From positions 7,468,897 to 7,532,896 of the forward strand of contig NC_079496.1 in assembly GCF_030052815.1 (NCBI RefSeq): 64,000 nucleotides of DNA. Direction: 5' to 3'. The position numbers were made by a program, and so were the translations under genes. The first letter of the stretch is position 1. Each line of letters begins with the position of its first letter. The DNA comes from Hevea brasiliensis. Its lineage: Eukaryota > Streptophyta > Magnoliopsida > Malpighiales > Euphorbiaceae. The notes under the pieces are model-generated. The model was not told the DNA's origin, made no database searches, and saw only the letters and a list, made by a program, of their open reading frames with translations. Of the stretch, positions 35,510 through 48,200 are shown piece after piece.

Positions 35510-36001
35510 TCACTTCATCAATGGATGTCGCACATCGCAAATGCTACAGATGTCATCAATATCACCTTCAAAAGAGTCCTCATGTGCACTCACGCTATCA
35601 TTTTCTTCTTCATCACTTTGTGTTAAATCAATCACTTTTGAGGCACCTGCCGAACTATCCTTTTCCTCTCCATCACTTTGTGTTAAATCAATCACTATAG
35701 GAGGAGCTTGAATCTGCTGCTGCTCAGGCAAAGTAGGTAAAGCACTCTTTATAAGCGAGACTTGAAGTGGTGGCACTTGCCATCGTGATTGGGGAGGAGG
35801 TGGCGGAGGTGCACACTGCATGTGGCCTCGCCGCTTGGTGGCAGGGACACTTGGAAAAATACTTTTTGTCGGACGATCAAAAGACCCCCTTTTGTTGTTT
35901 TCTAGTTCGATGCCAAATATGACACGGTTACATTTGTCACACAGATTTTGGGTAGATTCTATGGAGTTTCCACGGCTTGAGTTTTGACTAGAGCCAGACA
36001 T
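35510..36001 (-). CDS. Small acidic-tail protein with two SUMO-interaction-like motifs (copy B, intact)
   Basis: The start is ATG at 36001 (MSGSSQNSSRGNS), giving 163 residues. The frame is open further upstream to 36130, but a minus-strand TATA box (TATAAAA, 36107-36113) lies inside that extension, which therefore is promoter and leader. Residues about 21-24 hold LCDKC, a possible half zinc ribbon, followed by VIFGIELENNKRGSF. Then come a basic patch (TKRRGH), a poly-proline run, and two copies of VIDLTQSD followed by acidic residues (GEEKD and EEEND), about 18 residues apart. V-I-D-L-T with flanking acid and serine is the classic SUMO-interacting pattern, so binding to SUMO or SUMO-modified proteins is plausible; that is inference. 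A second CxxC (ICSIC) lies near the end. Family unknown to me; a frameshifted paralogue is at 10161-10641. Confidence 0.6.
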   Translation of the reverse strand: MSGSSQNSSRGNSIESTQNLCDKCNRVIFGIELENNKRGSFDRPTKSIFPSVPATKRRGHMQCAPPPPPPQSRWQVPPLQVSLIKSALPTLPEQQQIQAPPIVIDLTQSDGEEKDSSAGASKVIDLTQSDEEENDSVSAHEDSFEGDIDDICSICDVRHPLMK

Positions 36002-36106
36002 GATGATGGAGAAAAAATGAAAAGTTTGCAAACAAAAATTGGACTTGCAAAAAGAAAAAATAATTTCTAAATGGCTTGTGAAGGATGAGGGATCAAGGAG
36101 AGTCCG

Positions 36107-36113
36107 TTTTATA
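36107..36113 (-). promoter_or_regulatory. TATA box of the SIM-motif gene (copy B)
   Basis: Minus-strand TATAAAA about 106 bases before the chosen ATG. It is conserved at 10747-10753 in copy A, which supports the MSGSSQ start. Confidence 0.6.
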
Positions 36114-36348
36114 GGGATTTTCTTTGTCATCCATAGATCATGAGACCCTTAAAAGGCATATTACCATTTGTGGTTGCATAGCATAGTGTTTGGTTTTCTT
36201 ATGGCCCAAGGATTATATGCTACTTCGATTGTATAATCTCGATCGTCCAAGTGTAAATTTCATATAACTTTTACTTTTATCAACGGCTAAAATTATATAC
36301 ACGTATTATCTTACGTAAGCAAAACGTTGTATTTATTTTCAAAAATCT

Positions 36349-37045
36349 ATGTGAGATATATTTTCAATTAAAAGAAAGTATTTTGCATATTCAAGATAAT
36401 GGTAAAAAAATGAATGTTTTAGATAATGTAATGAGATCCTTTTCCATATAAAACTTAATCTAATTAAAAAAAATTAATAAAATAAGTTTTACCAATTTTT
36501 TATTTTTATAATTGGCCTAATTATAAAATAAGCTAAACTTTGTGTATTTTGGTGATAAATCTAAAACTTTCTTTTTTGACACGATAGGCTTAGATTACAA
36601 AATTTTATAACAATTTCATCTAAATTTTGAAATTAATTTACAAGAAGTATATATCTGTTTTACGTGGCATGCTAGTTGACTTAATTTATTTTAAAAAATC
36701 TTAGAGAGATATATTTTCAATTACAAGAAATTATTTTATATAGTCAATATAATGGTAAAAAATAAATGTTTTAAATAATGCAATGATGATATCGCTTTCC
36801 ATATAAAACTTAAGCTAATTAAAAAAAAATTAATACAGTAAGATTTACCAATTTTTTATTTTTATAATTGACCTAATTATAAAAAATAAGGTAAACTTTG
36901 TGTATTTTGGCGATCAAATCTAAAACTTTCTTTTTGGACACAATAGGCTTAGATTTCAAATTTTATAACAATTTCATATAAATTTTGAAGTTAATTTATG
37001 GGAAGTATATAGCATGCTAGCTGACTTACTTTAGTATAAGTTTAT
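36349..37045. repeat. Tandem pair of the ~356-bp unit (segment B copy)
   Basis: Units about 36349-36702 and 36703-37045, same as 10990-11690 in segment A. Confidence 0.85.
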
Positions 37046-37134
37046 TGGACTATATCAAATCAATTGAAATTAAAACAAAAATTATAATTTTTTCTTAGTA
37101 AAATTGTAATTATCTAAGAAAAAAATAATCTAAC

Positions 37135-38050
37135 TTTTTCCTAAGGGCTTGTTTTGTAGTGAGTAAAAGGAAGAGGTAAATGGTAGCTGGAGGAAAAAAG
37201 GGAGATTCCCTTGTTTTGTTGGAAGGAAAAAAATGAAGAAGGAAAAATTAAATGTCAAATTCCCTTATTTTCGAAGAAGGAAAAGGGTAAGGAAAAAAAA
37301 ATTATAAGAATTTGTGTGGAAAATGCTTAAAGAGCATTTTATGCCATTTTATTTTCCACCCAAAGAGAAGAAAGCAATGTTAATTTTTTGTCTTTTCTCT
37401 ATGCTTTTTTTTCCTCCAATAATTTTTTTAATATATATATATATAATTAATTAATTAATTAATTAATTAATTGGAGAGAAATAAAAAGAAAGTACCCATT
37501 AAGAAAAGAAAATGGATTAAAAATCAGGGAAACCTAATTAATTTGGCTGTTATTGGAAACTGAATAATACCCATTATTAATAGGAGCAATAAGCACCATC
37601 AATGACTCTATGGAAATTTAATTAATTTTTTTCTGTTTATTATGAGATTCTTTGTCATTTAAAAGAAAATTTCTGGTGGTGTTGATGATTTTACTTTGTT
37701 GGGGTGTGGAATTTCTCATTTTGGATGGATATATTTTTTCATTTATGGCTATTTCATATTGATTTTATGGATATTAAATAATGAAATTTATATACTTTAA
37801 CATTTAAATATTTCTGTTGCAAAACATTTATGGCTATAATTAATCGAAAATTAATATTTATTTTTTTACATTTTAGGAAGGATATCTTATTAGTAGATTT
37901 ATTAATATTTTTTGGTATTATCATTTGAATTGTCATTAAAATAAATTACTTTGAAAACATTTATTAAAATTTTTAAATTTAAATTTAAATTTAAATTTAA
38001 CATACTTTAATAATAAGAACTTCAGAAAGCAAAAATAAATAAATAAATAA
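37135..38050. repeat. Block in segment B that is absent from A and related to 61380-62170
   Basis: Starts with CTTGTTTTGTAGTGAG followed by a purine-rich tract, as at 61391 (CTGTTTTGGAGTGAGG). It then carries a (TA)n or (AATT)n run and the family landmark GTTGGGGTGTGGAATT. Runs of AATT (37447-37470) and AAATTT (37974-37999) are present. Noncoding. Confidence 0.65.
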
Positions 38051-38762
38051 TAAAAACTCTTTTTCAACATTTTAAGATGTTCTTCTAAATAATAATTTCA
38101 AACAAGTTTTTTTTGTCTTCCGACTACAATCTCAAACAAAGTTTAAGAATTAATAGAGTAAACTAAGGAAAAAAAAAAAAAAAAACTGATCAGTCAAATG
38201 CTTGTTGTATTATACTAAATAAATTTTAAAATATAAGAAAAAAAAAAGAACCTTCATAAAAATTTTTATTGTGAAATATATATATATATGGGTACAAAGA
38301 GTATGATTTCTGTACTTCGCCGCGTAATAAACAACTATTTTCTCATCATCTTCAACTAATTTCATTAACAAAAATAGTACCATCATTTTCATTTATGCTT
38401 ACTTGCACTCGGTTTTTTTTTGTCTATATTATCTATGCCACGAATTCAAAATATAAAATATATTGTGTGGCTTATCAATTAATACGCGAGTCTCATTTAT
38501 TTGTGTTTTGGATCATAATATAGATAAGAATTTCTCCTTTCACTATAATCCATCTATAATTGGCGGCTACCCTTATAATTTATGATGAGAATAGTTTAAC
38601 GAGCATTAAATTCATCAAATATTTATTTTTTTTCCCATAATTATTTAAATTTTTTGGTCAAGAAGAATATTACTTTCATCACTTGCAGACATTGGTTAAT
38701 CCTCCATCCATGCCAATTTGTCTAATACATAGTACCAAACCTAAATATGGTAAAAAAGCTAC

Positions 38763-38769
38763 CTATAAA
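38763..38769 (+). promoter_or_regulatory. TATA box of the C2H2 gene copy B
   Basis: CTATAAAT about 105 bases before the ATG. It is conserved in copy A at 12932-12940, in the same context (TACCTATAAATTAATGGG). Confidence 0.55.
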
Positions 38770-38867
38770 TTAATGGGTATCCTTCATAACAAAAATATAC
38801 ATCTCCCCTCTCTTTTTCTGTAGTCAGCACAGCAAACTTATACACACCATCATTTTCATTCCCAACC

Positions 38868-39203
38868 ATGGCTGCATATGGCTGGAACTTGAATCATGGC
38901 CCTAAAAGGCCTAATGCTCCTCCACAAATCGCCTTCAAAATTTGTAACCATGTGTTTATGAGCACACAAGCACTCATAGATCATATAGAATCTCACATGG
39001 TAGATGAAGAATCTGCCTCAAGAAGGCAATCAAACCTCATACCCTCCCAAAAATATCCATTTACCAACCCTTCATCCGAGGCTTCTTTGCCACTAACATT
39101 GTCATTTACCCCAAATAGTTATAATTTGCCTTATAATTTCCAAGAGAGAAACATTGTCTTTAGTGCATCACTAAATGTGACGCCTCACCCGCCTATAGTG
39201 TAG
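38868..39203 (+). CDS. Single C2H2 zinc-finger protein, copy B, 3' end replaced by LTR sequence
   Basis: The start ATG follows a TATA box and a CT-rich leader. The 111-residue product has one finger region at residues 23-43, with C26, H39 and H43 in place. In copy A the finger is C-x2-C-x12-H-x3-H; here the first cysteine is F23 (codon TGT changed to TTC), so zinc binding is doubtful. The helix reads QALIDH where plant EPF-type fingers have QALGGH. From base 39176 the frame reads into the minus-strand LTR4: residues after about N103 (VTPHPPIV) are LTR-encoded. Copy A shows that the normal protein continued with a longer C-terminus. Expected role is nuclear nucleic-acid binding; this copy is probably inactive. 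Confidence 0.65.
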   Translation: MAAYGWNLNHGPKRPNAPPQIAFKICNHVFMSTQALIDHIESHMVDEESASRRQSNLIPSQKYPFTNPSSEASLPLTLSFTPNSYNLPYNFQERNIVFSASLNVTPHPPIV

Positions 39204-40280
39204 CCAAGCGAGGAGTGCCACATTCGGTCGGAGCACCCTATCTTGTCTTATCATATTCATTGTAAATTTTTAATATCATTTAAAAACAGTATTTCAGATG
39301 TGGAATTTTTTTTTATAACAATTTATTTCTGTGGATACCCGAGCAGAGCCTCCTCTATTTAATTGGCATCTGGTGGGTTCCACTAGTTACCTGTTAACAA
39401 CAATTTCATATCTCTACATGTCATATCATGTCATTTCTACTCATACAATTTCAAGTTCATTCATTCATCTAGAAATTCATATGCATAAATTCATAACTTT
39501 ATTTACAATCCAAAATATGTAATTACAATTTTTATTTACATCACAAACTAGTAATTACATCATGATTATACACAATGAACCAAAATACTAGTCTATACAT
39601 AGGCCCTACCAAAATACAAAAGATTGGTAAGGCGACTCTGGACTGTATGCAAATGGGTCAATCATGCGTCGAACACTACCGTGGTAGCCGTTGATCTCAA
39701 AGGCCTACGCGATGGAAAATCCAACGCGCTAAGCAATTTGCTTAGTGGTGCATAATCTTAAAGCAGAATAACTAAATAATTTAAAATGACGATAATATGT
39801 GTAATTTCATAATTCTAGGTCAATGACATATTTTATAACACTTTGGAATCAATATATTTATCAGGATCTTATCTATGCATATATTTTATTTCCAGTCTCC
39901 TTAAACTCATATCAGTGAATGTATCATCAATTCTAAGACATTTATAAATTTCCTACACTTTGGGAACAGTTAAATTTAACAGTGGCTTTTATGTTCATTT
40001 CTTATACAGTCTAAGTCATTTATAACTTTTCTATACTTTGGAAATAAATTAATTATCAGTATCTTTTGTGGGTATTAATTTCATTCTCTGGCTTTTTAAA
40101 CTCATATTAGAGTCTTTTGAATCGTATCAGTGTATTTTATGTCATATCGGTGTATTTCATATCATATCTGTATATTTGTGCCAAAGTAACCTATAACAAA
40201 CTATAATGCTAGATATACGGGAGTATACAGGTTAGACAGCCATATGTCTACCCTGTATACATCTGTCAGGCACGAGGCCA
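39176..40280 (-). mobile_element. LTR4 (minus strand), 3' portion
   Basis: Minus-strand end CGTCACA at 39176, inside the C2H2 gene. The sequence matches 57150-58266 of LTR5 in inverse orientation. It is interrupted after 40280 by element 2 and continues at 48750. No internal retrotransposon sequence borders it, so it is solo or truncated. Confidence 0.85.
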
Positions 40281-43200
40281 TGTAACGCCCTCACCGTAGG
40301 TAGTCCGTACATTTTACTGTTCCGACGACTAATGTCTGTTCGGACAGTCAGGATGTCTGGAACTACACTTAAACTATAGTGAGGAGGCATAAATTAATGA
40401 AATAAATATTAAAAAAATATAGGAAAAATTTTGAGAAATAAAATAAAATTTAAAGAATTTATTAATTGGTATAAAAAAAAAATAAAATAAAAATAATCCG
40501 ATGTGCACCATGAAAGGCATTTTGGTCATTTCACCCCTAGAGGTGAATTTTGACTTAAATGTCAAATTAAAATTTGGAAATAGAATAATTAACATAAATT
40601 AATTTTATGAATTTGAATTTGAAAAATGAGAAGAGAAAGAAGAAGAAAAGAAAAGAAAAGGAAAGAAAAGAAAAGGAAAGAAAAGAAAAGAGAGGAAATA
40701 GATTTATGAAATTAAAAAAATAAATAAATAAATAAAGTACACATAAATGTATATAACTAGACACAAGAAGACAAAACCCCACCAACCATTCTTCTTCCTC
40801 TTCTCTCTTTCTCCTTGCCGTTCCCTTGCTCTCTCCCTCTCCACCATTGTTATCAAGCTTAAAGCTTGATTTCCCAAGCTTTCACTCACCAAAACCCATA
40901 GACCCCTTCACAAAAAATTTAGCCCACACCATAAGGAAGCTTTAGATACCCATAAGAAGAAGAAAGATTAAAGTTTGAAGTGGGTCACAAGAGGTTAGTG
41001 CACTAATCCCTCTTCTTCTCTTTATTAAACATGAAAAGCATGTTTAGCTAAGCATAAATACCATTAAAACAAAAAGAAAATCTAGAGGAAAGAACCCTTG
41101 AATTTTTGGCAGCTATGGAACTTGAAGTTTATTGCTTTTAGGTGATGAAAAATGGTTCCATGAGAATGTGTAATTAGTTGAAATGTTTGGGTGTTTGATT
41201 GTGTAAATTTGAAACTTTGAAAACTAGGGTTTGTGTAAATGTTGAGGACTTTGTGTAAAATGTTGAAATTGACCTATTGGGATGAGATTGTTGCTTATAG
41301 AAGTGTATTGCATGCAAATTGAAGTAAGGAAGTTGGAGGAGATTGAGTTTTGGAAGTGTTAATTTTCTGCAGGTTGTGTTGTTGAGGGCAGTGTCCATTT
41401 TAGGCCATAAATAAAATTGTGTGACCCCAATTGGTATGAGGCCAATTGGAGGTGAAACTAGACCCAAAATAGCCCATTTTCCATGAAGAAACCATGCCCA
41501 AATTCTGTCCAAAACTTGAGCTAAATACTGCCCCAATTCGGATTTCCCTGCACCCAACCCAGAAAATGACCAAATGAACAGTACCCTGTTCATTTGATCA
41601 TAACTCTCTCTATACTGGTCCAAATGACCTAAAATTTTACCCATGGAAAGTTTAGACATAGGGCTACACTTTTCATGAAGACCACTTAACCCAGTTTTGC
41701 CTTTAACCAATTCAAATCGTTAACACAAGTTGGGTCACTGAAACTACCAACCCAGAAAATGACCAAATGAACAGTACGTGTTCATTTGGTCATAACTCTC
41801 TCTATACTGGTCCAAATGACCTAAAATTTTAACCATGGAAAGTTTAGACATAGGGCTACACTTTTCATGAAGACCACTTAACCCAGTTTTGCCTTTAACA
41901 AATTCAAATTGTTAGCACAAGTTGGGTCACTGAAACTGCCAACCCAGAAAATGACCAAATGAACAGTACGTGTTCATTTGGTCATAACTCTCTCTATACT
42001 GGTCCAAATTACCTAAAATTTTAACCATGGAAAGTTTAGACATAGGGCTACACTTTTCATGAAGACCACTTAGCCCAGTTTTGCCTTTAACAAATTCAAA
42101 TTGTTAGCACAAGTTGGGTTACTGAAACTGCCAACCCAGAAAATGACCAAATGAACAGTACGTGTTCATTTGGTCATAACTCTCTCTATACTGGTCCAAA
42201 TGACCTAAAATTTTACCCATGGAAAGTTTAGACATAGGGCTACACTTTTCATGAAGACCACTTAACCCAGTTTTGCCTTTAACTAATTCAAATGGTTAGC
42301 ACAAGTTGGGTCACTGAAACTGCCAACCCAGAAAATGTCCCAAAATACTATTCCTTTGGTATTTTGACCATAACTTGAGTTCTATAACCCCAAACTCAGT
42401 GATTCAAAAACTGAAATTCAAGTTTAAACATAGAGGAGCAATTGTTATGAAGGAATTGTGACTAAATAGACATCCCAACCTAGTCAAATTCCTAGATAAA
42501 GATAACACATCAACATGAGCCTAATGAAAGGTTCATGGGAAAAATGCTATATAGGATAATTAAAATACTCATAAGGAAAATTTAATATTAAAAATGATAT
42601 GAATATGTAAATTAGGACTAATGTCCTATTAATATGAAATTTATGGTATCAATGAACAGTACAAAAAAAAAATAGTAATAGTGAATAGTGCTAAATTAAT
42701 TAAAAATATTTAATTGCCCATAACATACCTAGACTTATTTATTTAGTTGGATAAATTGGTATACCAATTAGGGACTACAGATAGCAGTACTGCCTACCGA
42801 GAAAATCATGAACTGACAATATATGTCTGGTATGATTGTTCTACAGGCTATATGCCTACTTTATTTCTGGCTTTACAAGCCTGACAGCGGGTCTCGTGCC
42901 CGACAGCTGGCCTCGTGCCTGACAGATGTATACAGGGTAGACATATGGCTGTCTAACCCGTATACTCCCGTGTATCCAGCTTTTATAATTTGTTATAGGT
43001 TTCTTGGGCATTGATAATAATTAATTAATACTGAATATACAATAAGTAAACAGGAAAGACCCCAATAATTTTAATTGATTCCAAAGTGTAAAAAAATGTA
43101 AAAGACCCAGAATTTATGATTTGTAAATATTATTTCAATTGTTTAATTATTATTATTATAAATTATGCACCACTAAGCGTTATGCTTAGCGCGTTGGTTT

Positions 43201-43793
43201 TCCATCGCGTAGGTATCAAGATCAAGAACCGCCACAAAGAGTATTCGGACAGAGTTCCGACCAGATCTACCACCGATAAGAGTCACCTCATCAGTCTTTT
43301 GTATTTTGGTAGGGCCCATGTGTAGACTAGTATTTTGGTTCATTATGTCTAGTCATGATGTAATTACTAGTTTATGATGTATTTCATTTTGGACTTGTAA
43401 TTAAACTTTGAGATTGAAATGAAAACTTGTAATTTATTATCTATGAATTTCTATATGAATGCAATAGATAATACTTCATTTTGAGATCTCATAAATAATT
43501 GTAAATGATATGATACATGAGAATATGATATGGAAATGTGTGAAATGAATATGGACATGTTAACAGGTGATTAGTGGAACCCGCCAAATGCTAATAAAAT
43601 AAGGGAGGCTCTGTTTGGGTCTCCACAGAAATAAGATATAAAAAAAAGAAAAAAAAAATTTCTACACATAGAATACATGTTTTAAATGACATCAAAAGTT
43701 TACAATAGATATGATAAAACAAGATAGGGTGCTCCGGCACCGAATGTGACACTTCTTGCTCGGCTATACGGTAGACGGGTAAGGGGCGTCACA
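40281..43793 (+). mobile_element. 5' LTR of element 2 (3513 bp)
   Basis: TGTAACGCCC...GGCGTCACA. Holds a four-unit array at 41556-42324, with unit starts 41556, 41749, 41941 and 42133. The first unit's hairpin is slightly altered (AGTACCCT loop and GATCAT). Confidence 0.93.
41556..42324 (+). repeat. LTR tandem array, four units (element 2, 5' LTR)
   Basis: Period 192-193 bases, same unit as in element 1. Confidence 0.93.
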
Positions 43794-43798
43794 TTTAG

Positions 43799-43816
43799 TG
43801 GTATCAGAGCAGAGGT
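43799..43816 (+). other. Primer binding site of element 2
   Basis: TGGTATCAGAGC after the LTR and a TTTAG spacer, complementary to initiator tRNA-Met. Confidence 0.9.
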
Positions 43817-43934
43817 TTAAGCGATCCTAGACCTAGATAGATAGAAAGAAATAGTTGCATCACATGCATGGGCCTTTAGATAGAGTCGAGGTGACACTAA
43901 TGTAGATCTGTTCTTTGTCTGTTTTATAGGATCG

Positions 43935-44797
43935 ATGACATCTGATCCTTCAGAGCACGGACCTCCAGAACCGATAGAGGAGGAAGTAGAGAGTCACGCA
44001 CCTGCACCTGCGTGTAGTCAGGGGCGCAGTAGCAGTAGAGCAGAACCATCGTTGGGTACTTTAGTAAGGACACAGCAAGCCTTCCTAGAGCAAATGACTC
44101 AATTGCTCTGTCAGGTCACCAGAGCTATGCCACCACCTCCCGGCAAGATATAGGACCCCAATAGAGAGAGTTAGAAATGATGAGCGATTCAGAGGGACAG
44201 CAAATGAAGAGAGGTCCGACTGCCAGCCAGCGATTGCTACAGAGAGCAAGAGACCTGTGGGGTCTGAGGGTCAGATTCAGAGCAGAGAACAGAGGCAGAG
44301 GTTCCAATTTACCCCGAGGAGAGGAGGTCAAACGGGTATATCAATTGGCAATTCTGCGGGTCCTGTAGCACGGAGATCAACCCCGATGCCAGTTTGTACA
44401 CATTGTGGGAAGAACCACAGAGGAAAGTGTAGATTGCTAACGGGTGGATGTTTCAGATGTGGGTCCACAGAGTATTTTTTTGAGAGATTGCCCACGGAGG
44501 AGTGCTCCCACAGCTCCACCACAGACTCAGAGGTCTGCCCCCACAGTACAGAGGGGTAGAAGACCAATGAGACCAGAGATAGCTAGTACATCACAGAGAG
44601 CTTCTGAGACTATAGAACAACCCGAGGTTGAAGTAGCACCCTGTGTGTACACTATGGCTCGAGAGGAGCCAGACCTAGTAGACGTTGTTAGAGGTACATT
44701 CTCTAATTATAATACCTTTAAGTATGTATTGATAGACCCTAATTATGTTCACCCCTATATATGCATTGTACCTCCTGTTGAAAGAGGATACCAATAG
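43935..44797 (+). pseudogene. gag remnant of element 2
   Basis: The N-terminal piece MTSDPSEHGPPE is open from 43935 to 44153. The zinc-knuckle part (CTHCGKNHRGKC, then CFRCGSTEYF) is at about 44388-44490. Relative to element 1 it has an extra T in the TTTTTTT run near 44475, which breaks the knuckle after its first part. The continuation (DCPRRSAP to PVERGYQ, ending 44797) is in another frame, and the protease-start motif VLIDPNYVHPYIC is preserved. The capsid core and all of pol are missing, as in element 1. Confidence 0.85.
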
Positions 44798-45233
44798 ATG
44801 GGTCAGAAGATGACATACTTGTCACCAACCCTTTAGGTCACCAGATGATTATAGATTATCAACCGAAAAGGATCGTGTTAAAGATAATAGATGGAAATGA
44901 GAAGGGGGCTGTATGTGAGATGAAAGAAGATGAGCACAGAACTGGTTGAAAAAAAAAAAAAAAGAGATAGTCTATTGGGATATACCGTGGTAACTATGCA
45001 ATGCTCTTGATGTTTGTGCTGTAAGTCAGACATTCTGACTGACATGGGACTATTGTGTAGAGCTACGTATTTTCAATAGTAAATCGAGATAAGGATAAGA
45101 TTGTAGAATAAAGATTAATAAGAGAGACTAAAAAAAAAAAGTAAAGTATTATAACACAAAATGGTGAAAAGACAAGGAAATAGCGGTCGCTCGATTAATT
45201 ATACTGTGTAAATTTCGAGGACGAAATTTTATT

Positions 45234-45247
45234 TAGAGGGGAAGAAT
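45234..45247 (+). other. Polypurine tract of element 2
   Basis: TAGAGGGGAAGAAT next to TGTAACGCCC of the 3' LTR, with the GAGGACGAAATTT box upstream. Confidence 0.85.
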
Positions 45248-48200
45248 TGTAACGCCCTCACCGTAGGTAGTCCGTACATTTTACTGTTCCGACGACTAAT
45301 TTCTGTTCGGACAGTCAGGATGTCTGGAACTACACTTAAACTATAGTGAGGAGGCATAAATTAATGAAATAAATATTAAAAAAATATAGGAAAAATTTTG
45401 AGAAATAAAATAAAATTTAAAGAATTTATTAATTGGTATAAAAAAAAATAAAATAAAAATAATCCGATGTGCACCATGAAAGGCATTTTGGTCATTTCAC
45501 TCCTAGAGGTGAATTTTGACTTAAATGTCAAATTAAAATTTAGAAATAGAATAATTAACATAAATTAATTTTATGAATTTGAATTTGAAAAATGAGAAGA
45601 GAAAGAAGAAGAAAAGAAAAGAAAAGGAAAGAAAAGAAAAGGAAAGAAAAGAAAAGAGAGGAAATAGATTTATGAAATTAAAAAAAAAAAAATAAAGTAC
45701 ACATAAATGTATATAAATAGACACAAGAAGACAAAACTCCACCAACCATTCTTCTTCCTCTTCTCTCTTTCTCCTTGCCGTTCCCTTGCTCTCTCCCTCT
45801 CCACCATTGTTATCAAGCTTAAAGCTTGATTTCCCAAGCTTTCACTCACCAAAACCCATAGACCCCTTCACAAAAAATTTAGCCCACACCATAAGGAAGC
45901 TTTAGATACCCATAAGAAGAAGAAAGATTAAAGTTTGAAGTGGGTCACAAGAGGTTAGTGCACTAATCCCTCTTCTTCTCTTTATTAAACATGAAAAGCA
46001 TGTTTAGCTAAGCATAAATACCATTAAAACAAAAAGAAAATCTAGAGGAAAGAACCCTTGAATTTTTGGCAGCCATGGAACTTGAAGTTTATTGCTTTTA
46101 GGTGATGAAAAATGGTTCCATGAGAATGTGTAATTAGTTGAAATGTTTGGGTGTTTGATTGTGTAAATTTGAAACTTTGAAAACTAGGGTTTGTGTAAAT
46201 GTTGAGGACTTTGTGTAAAATGTTGAAATTGACCTATTGGGATGAGATTGTTGCTTATAGAAGTGTATTGCATGCAAATTGAAGTAAGGAAGTTGGAGGA
46301 GATTGAGTTTTGGAAGTGTTAATTTTCTGCAGGTTGTGTTGTTGAGGGCAGTGTCCATTTTAGGCCATAAATAAAATTGTGTGACCCCAATTGGTATGAG
46401 GCCAATTGGAGGTGAAACTAGACCCAAAATAGCCCATTTTCCATGAAGAAACCATGCCCAAATTCTGTCCAAAACTTGAGCTAAATACTGCCCAAATTCG
46501 GATTTCCCTGCACCCAACCCAGAAAATGACCAAATGAACAGTACCCTGTTCATTTGATCATAACTCTCTCTATACTGGTCCAAATGACCTAAAATTTTAC
46601 CCATGGAAAGTTTAGACATAGGGCTACACTTTTCATGAAGACCACTTAACCCAGTTTTGCCTTTAACCAATTCAAATCGTTAACACAAGTTGGGTCACTG
46701 AAACTGCCAACCCAGAAAATGACCAAATGAACAGTACGTGTTCATTTGGTCATAACTCTCTCTATACTGGTCCAAATGACCTAAAATTTTAACCATGGAA
46801 AGTTTAGACATAGGGCTACACTTTTCATGAGGACCACTTAACCCAGTTTTGCCTTTAACAAATTCAAATTGTTAGCACAAGTTGGGTCACTGAAACTGCC
46901 AACCCAGAAAATGACCAAATGAACAGTACGTGTTCATTTGGTCATAACTCTCTCTATACTGGTCCAAATTACCTAAAATTTTAACCATGGAAAGTTTAGA
47001 CATAGGGCTACACTTTTCATGAAGACCACTTAACCCAGTTTTGCCTTTAACAAATTCAAATTGTTAGCACAAGTTGGGTCACTGAAACTGCCAACCCAGA
47101 AAATGACCAAATGAACAGTACGTGTTCATTTGGTCATAACTCTCTATACTGGTCCAAATGACCTAAAATTTTACCCATGGAAAGTTTAGACATAGGGCTA
47201 CACTTTTCATGAAGACCACTTAACCCAGTTTTGCCTTTAACTAATTCAAATGGTTAGCACAAGTTGGGTCACTGAAACTGCCAACCCAGAAAATGTCCCA
47301 AAATACTATTCCTTTGGTATTTTGACCATAACTTGAGTTCTATAACCCCAAACCCAGTGATTCAAAAACTGAAATTCAAGTTTAAACATAGAGGAGCAAT
47401 TGTTATGAAGGAATTGTGACTAAATAGACATCCCAACCTAGTCAAATTCCTAGATAAAGATAACACATCAACATGAACCTAATGAAAGGTTCATGGGAAA
47501 AATGCTATATAGGATAATTAAAATACTCATAAGGAAAATTTAATATTAAAAATGATATGAATATGTAAATTAGGACTAATGTCCTATTAATATGAAATTT
47601 ATGGTATCAATGAACAGTACAAAAAAAATAGTAATAGTGAATAGTGCTAAATTAATTAAAAATATTTAATTGCCCATAGTATACCTAGACTTATTTATTT
47701 AGTTGGATAAATTGGTATACCAATTAGGGACTACAGATAGCAGTACTGCCTACCGAGAAAATCATGAACTGACAATATATGTCTGGTATGATTGTTCTAC
47801 AGGCTATATGCCTACTTTATTTCTGGCTTTACAAGCCTGACAGTGGGTCTCGTGCCCGACAGCTGGCCTCGTGCACGATGGATGTATGAGGGTAGACATA
47901 TGGCTGTCTAACCCGTATACTCCCGTGTATCCAGCTTTTATAATTTGTTATAGGTTTCTTGGGCATTGATAATAATTAATTAATACTGAATATACAATAA
48001 GTAAACAGGAAAGACCCCAATAATTTTAATTGATTCCAAAGTGTAAAAAAATGTAAAAGACCCAGAATTTATGATTTGTAAATATTATTTCAATTGTTTA
48101 ATTATTATTATTATAAATTATGCACCACTAAGCGTTATGCTTAGCGCGTTGGTTTTCCATCGCGTAGGTACTGAAGATCAGCAGCCGCCACAGTAGTATT

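Larger units (their letters stand above)
20440..39175 (+). repeat. Segment B: second copy of the host segment, with nested LTR insertions
   Basis: Collinear with segment A from about 7968 to 13290 once element 1 (20935-31207) and the solo LTR (31658-34225) are removed. B also has a block at 37135-38050 that A lacks; a related block lies at 61380-62170. It ends exactly where the minus-strand LTR4 begins, inside the C2H2 gene. Confidence 0.85.

Noticed and set aside
36002..36130. Upstream extension of the SIM-motif gene starting MTKKIPIKR
   Set aside because: A TATA box lies within it, and the MSGSSQ ATG at 36001 is the better start; the extension is probably promoter and leader.
41174..41710. 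178-codon minus-strand frame in the element 2 5' LTR (twin at 46134-46670)
   Set aside because: It lies wholly inside LTR sequence, over the hairpin array, opposite to the element's transcription; it is open by chance and duplicated with the LTR.
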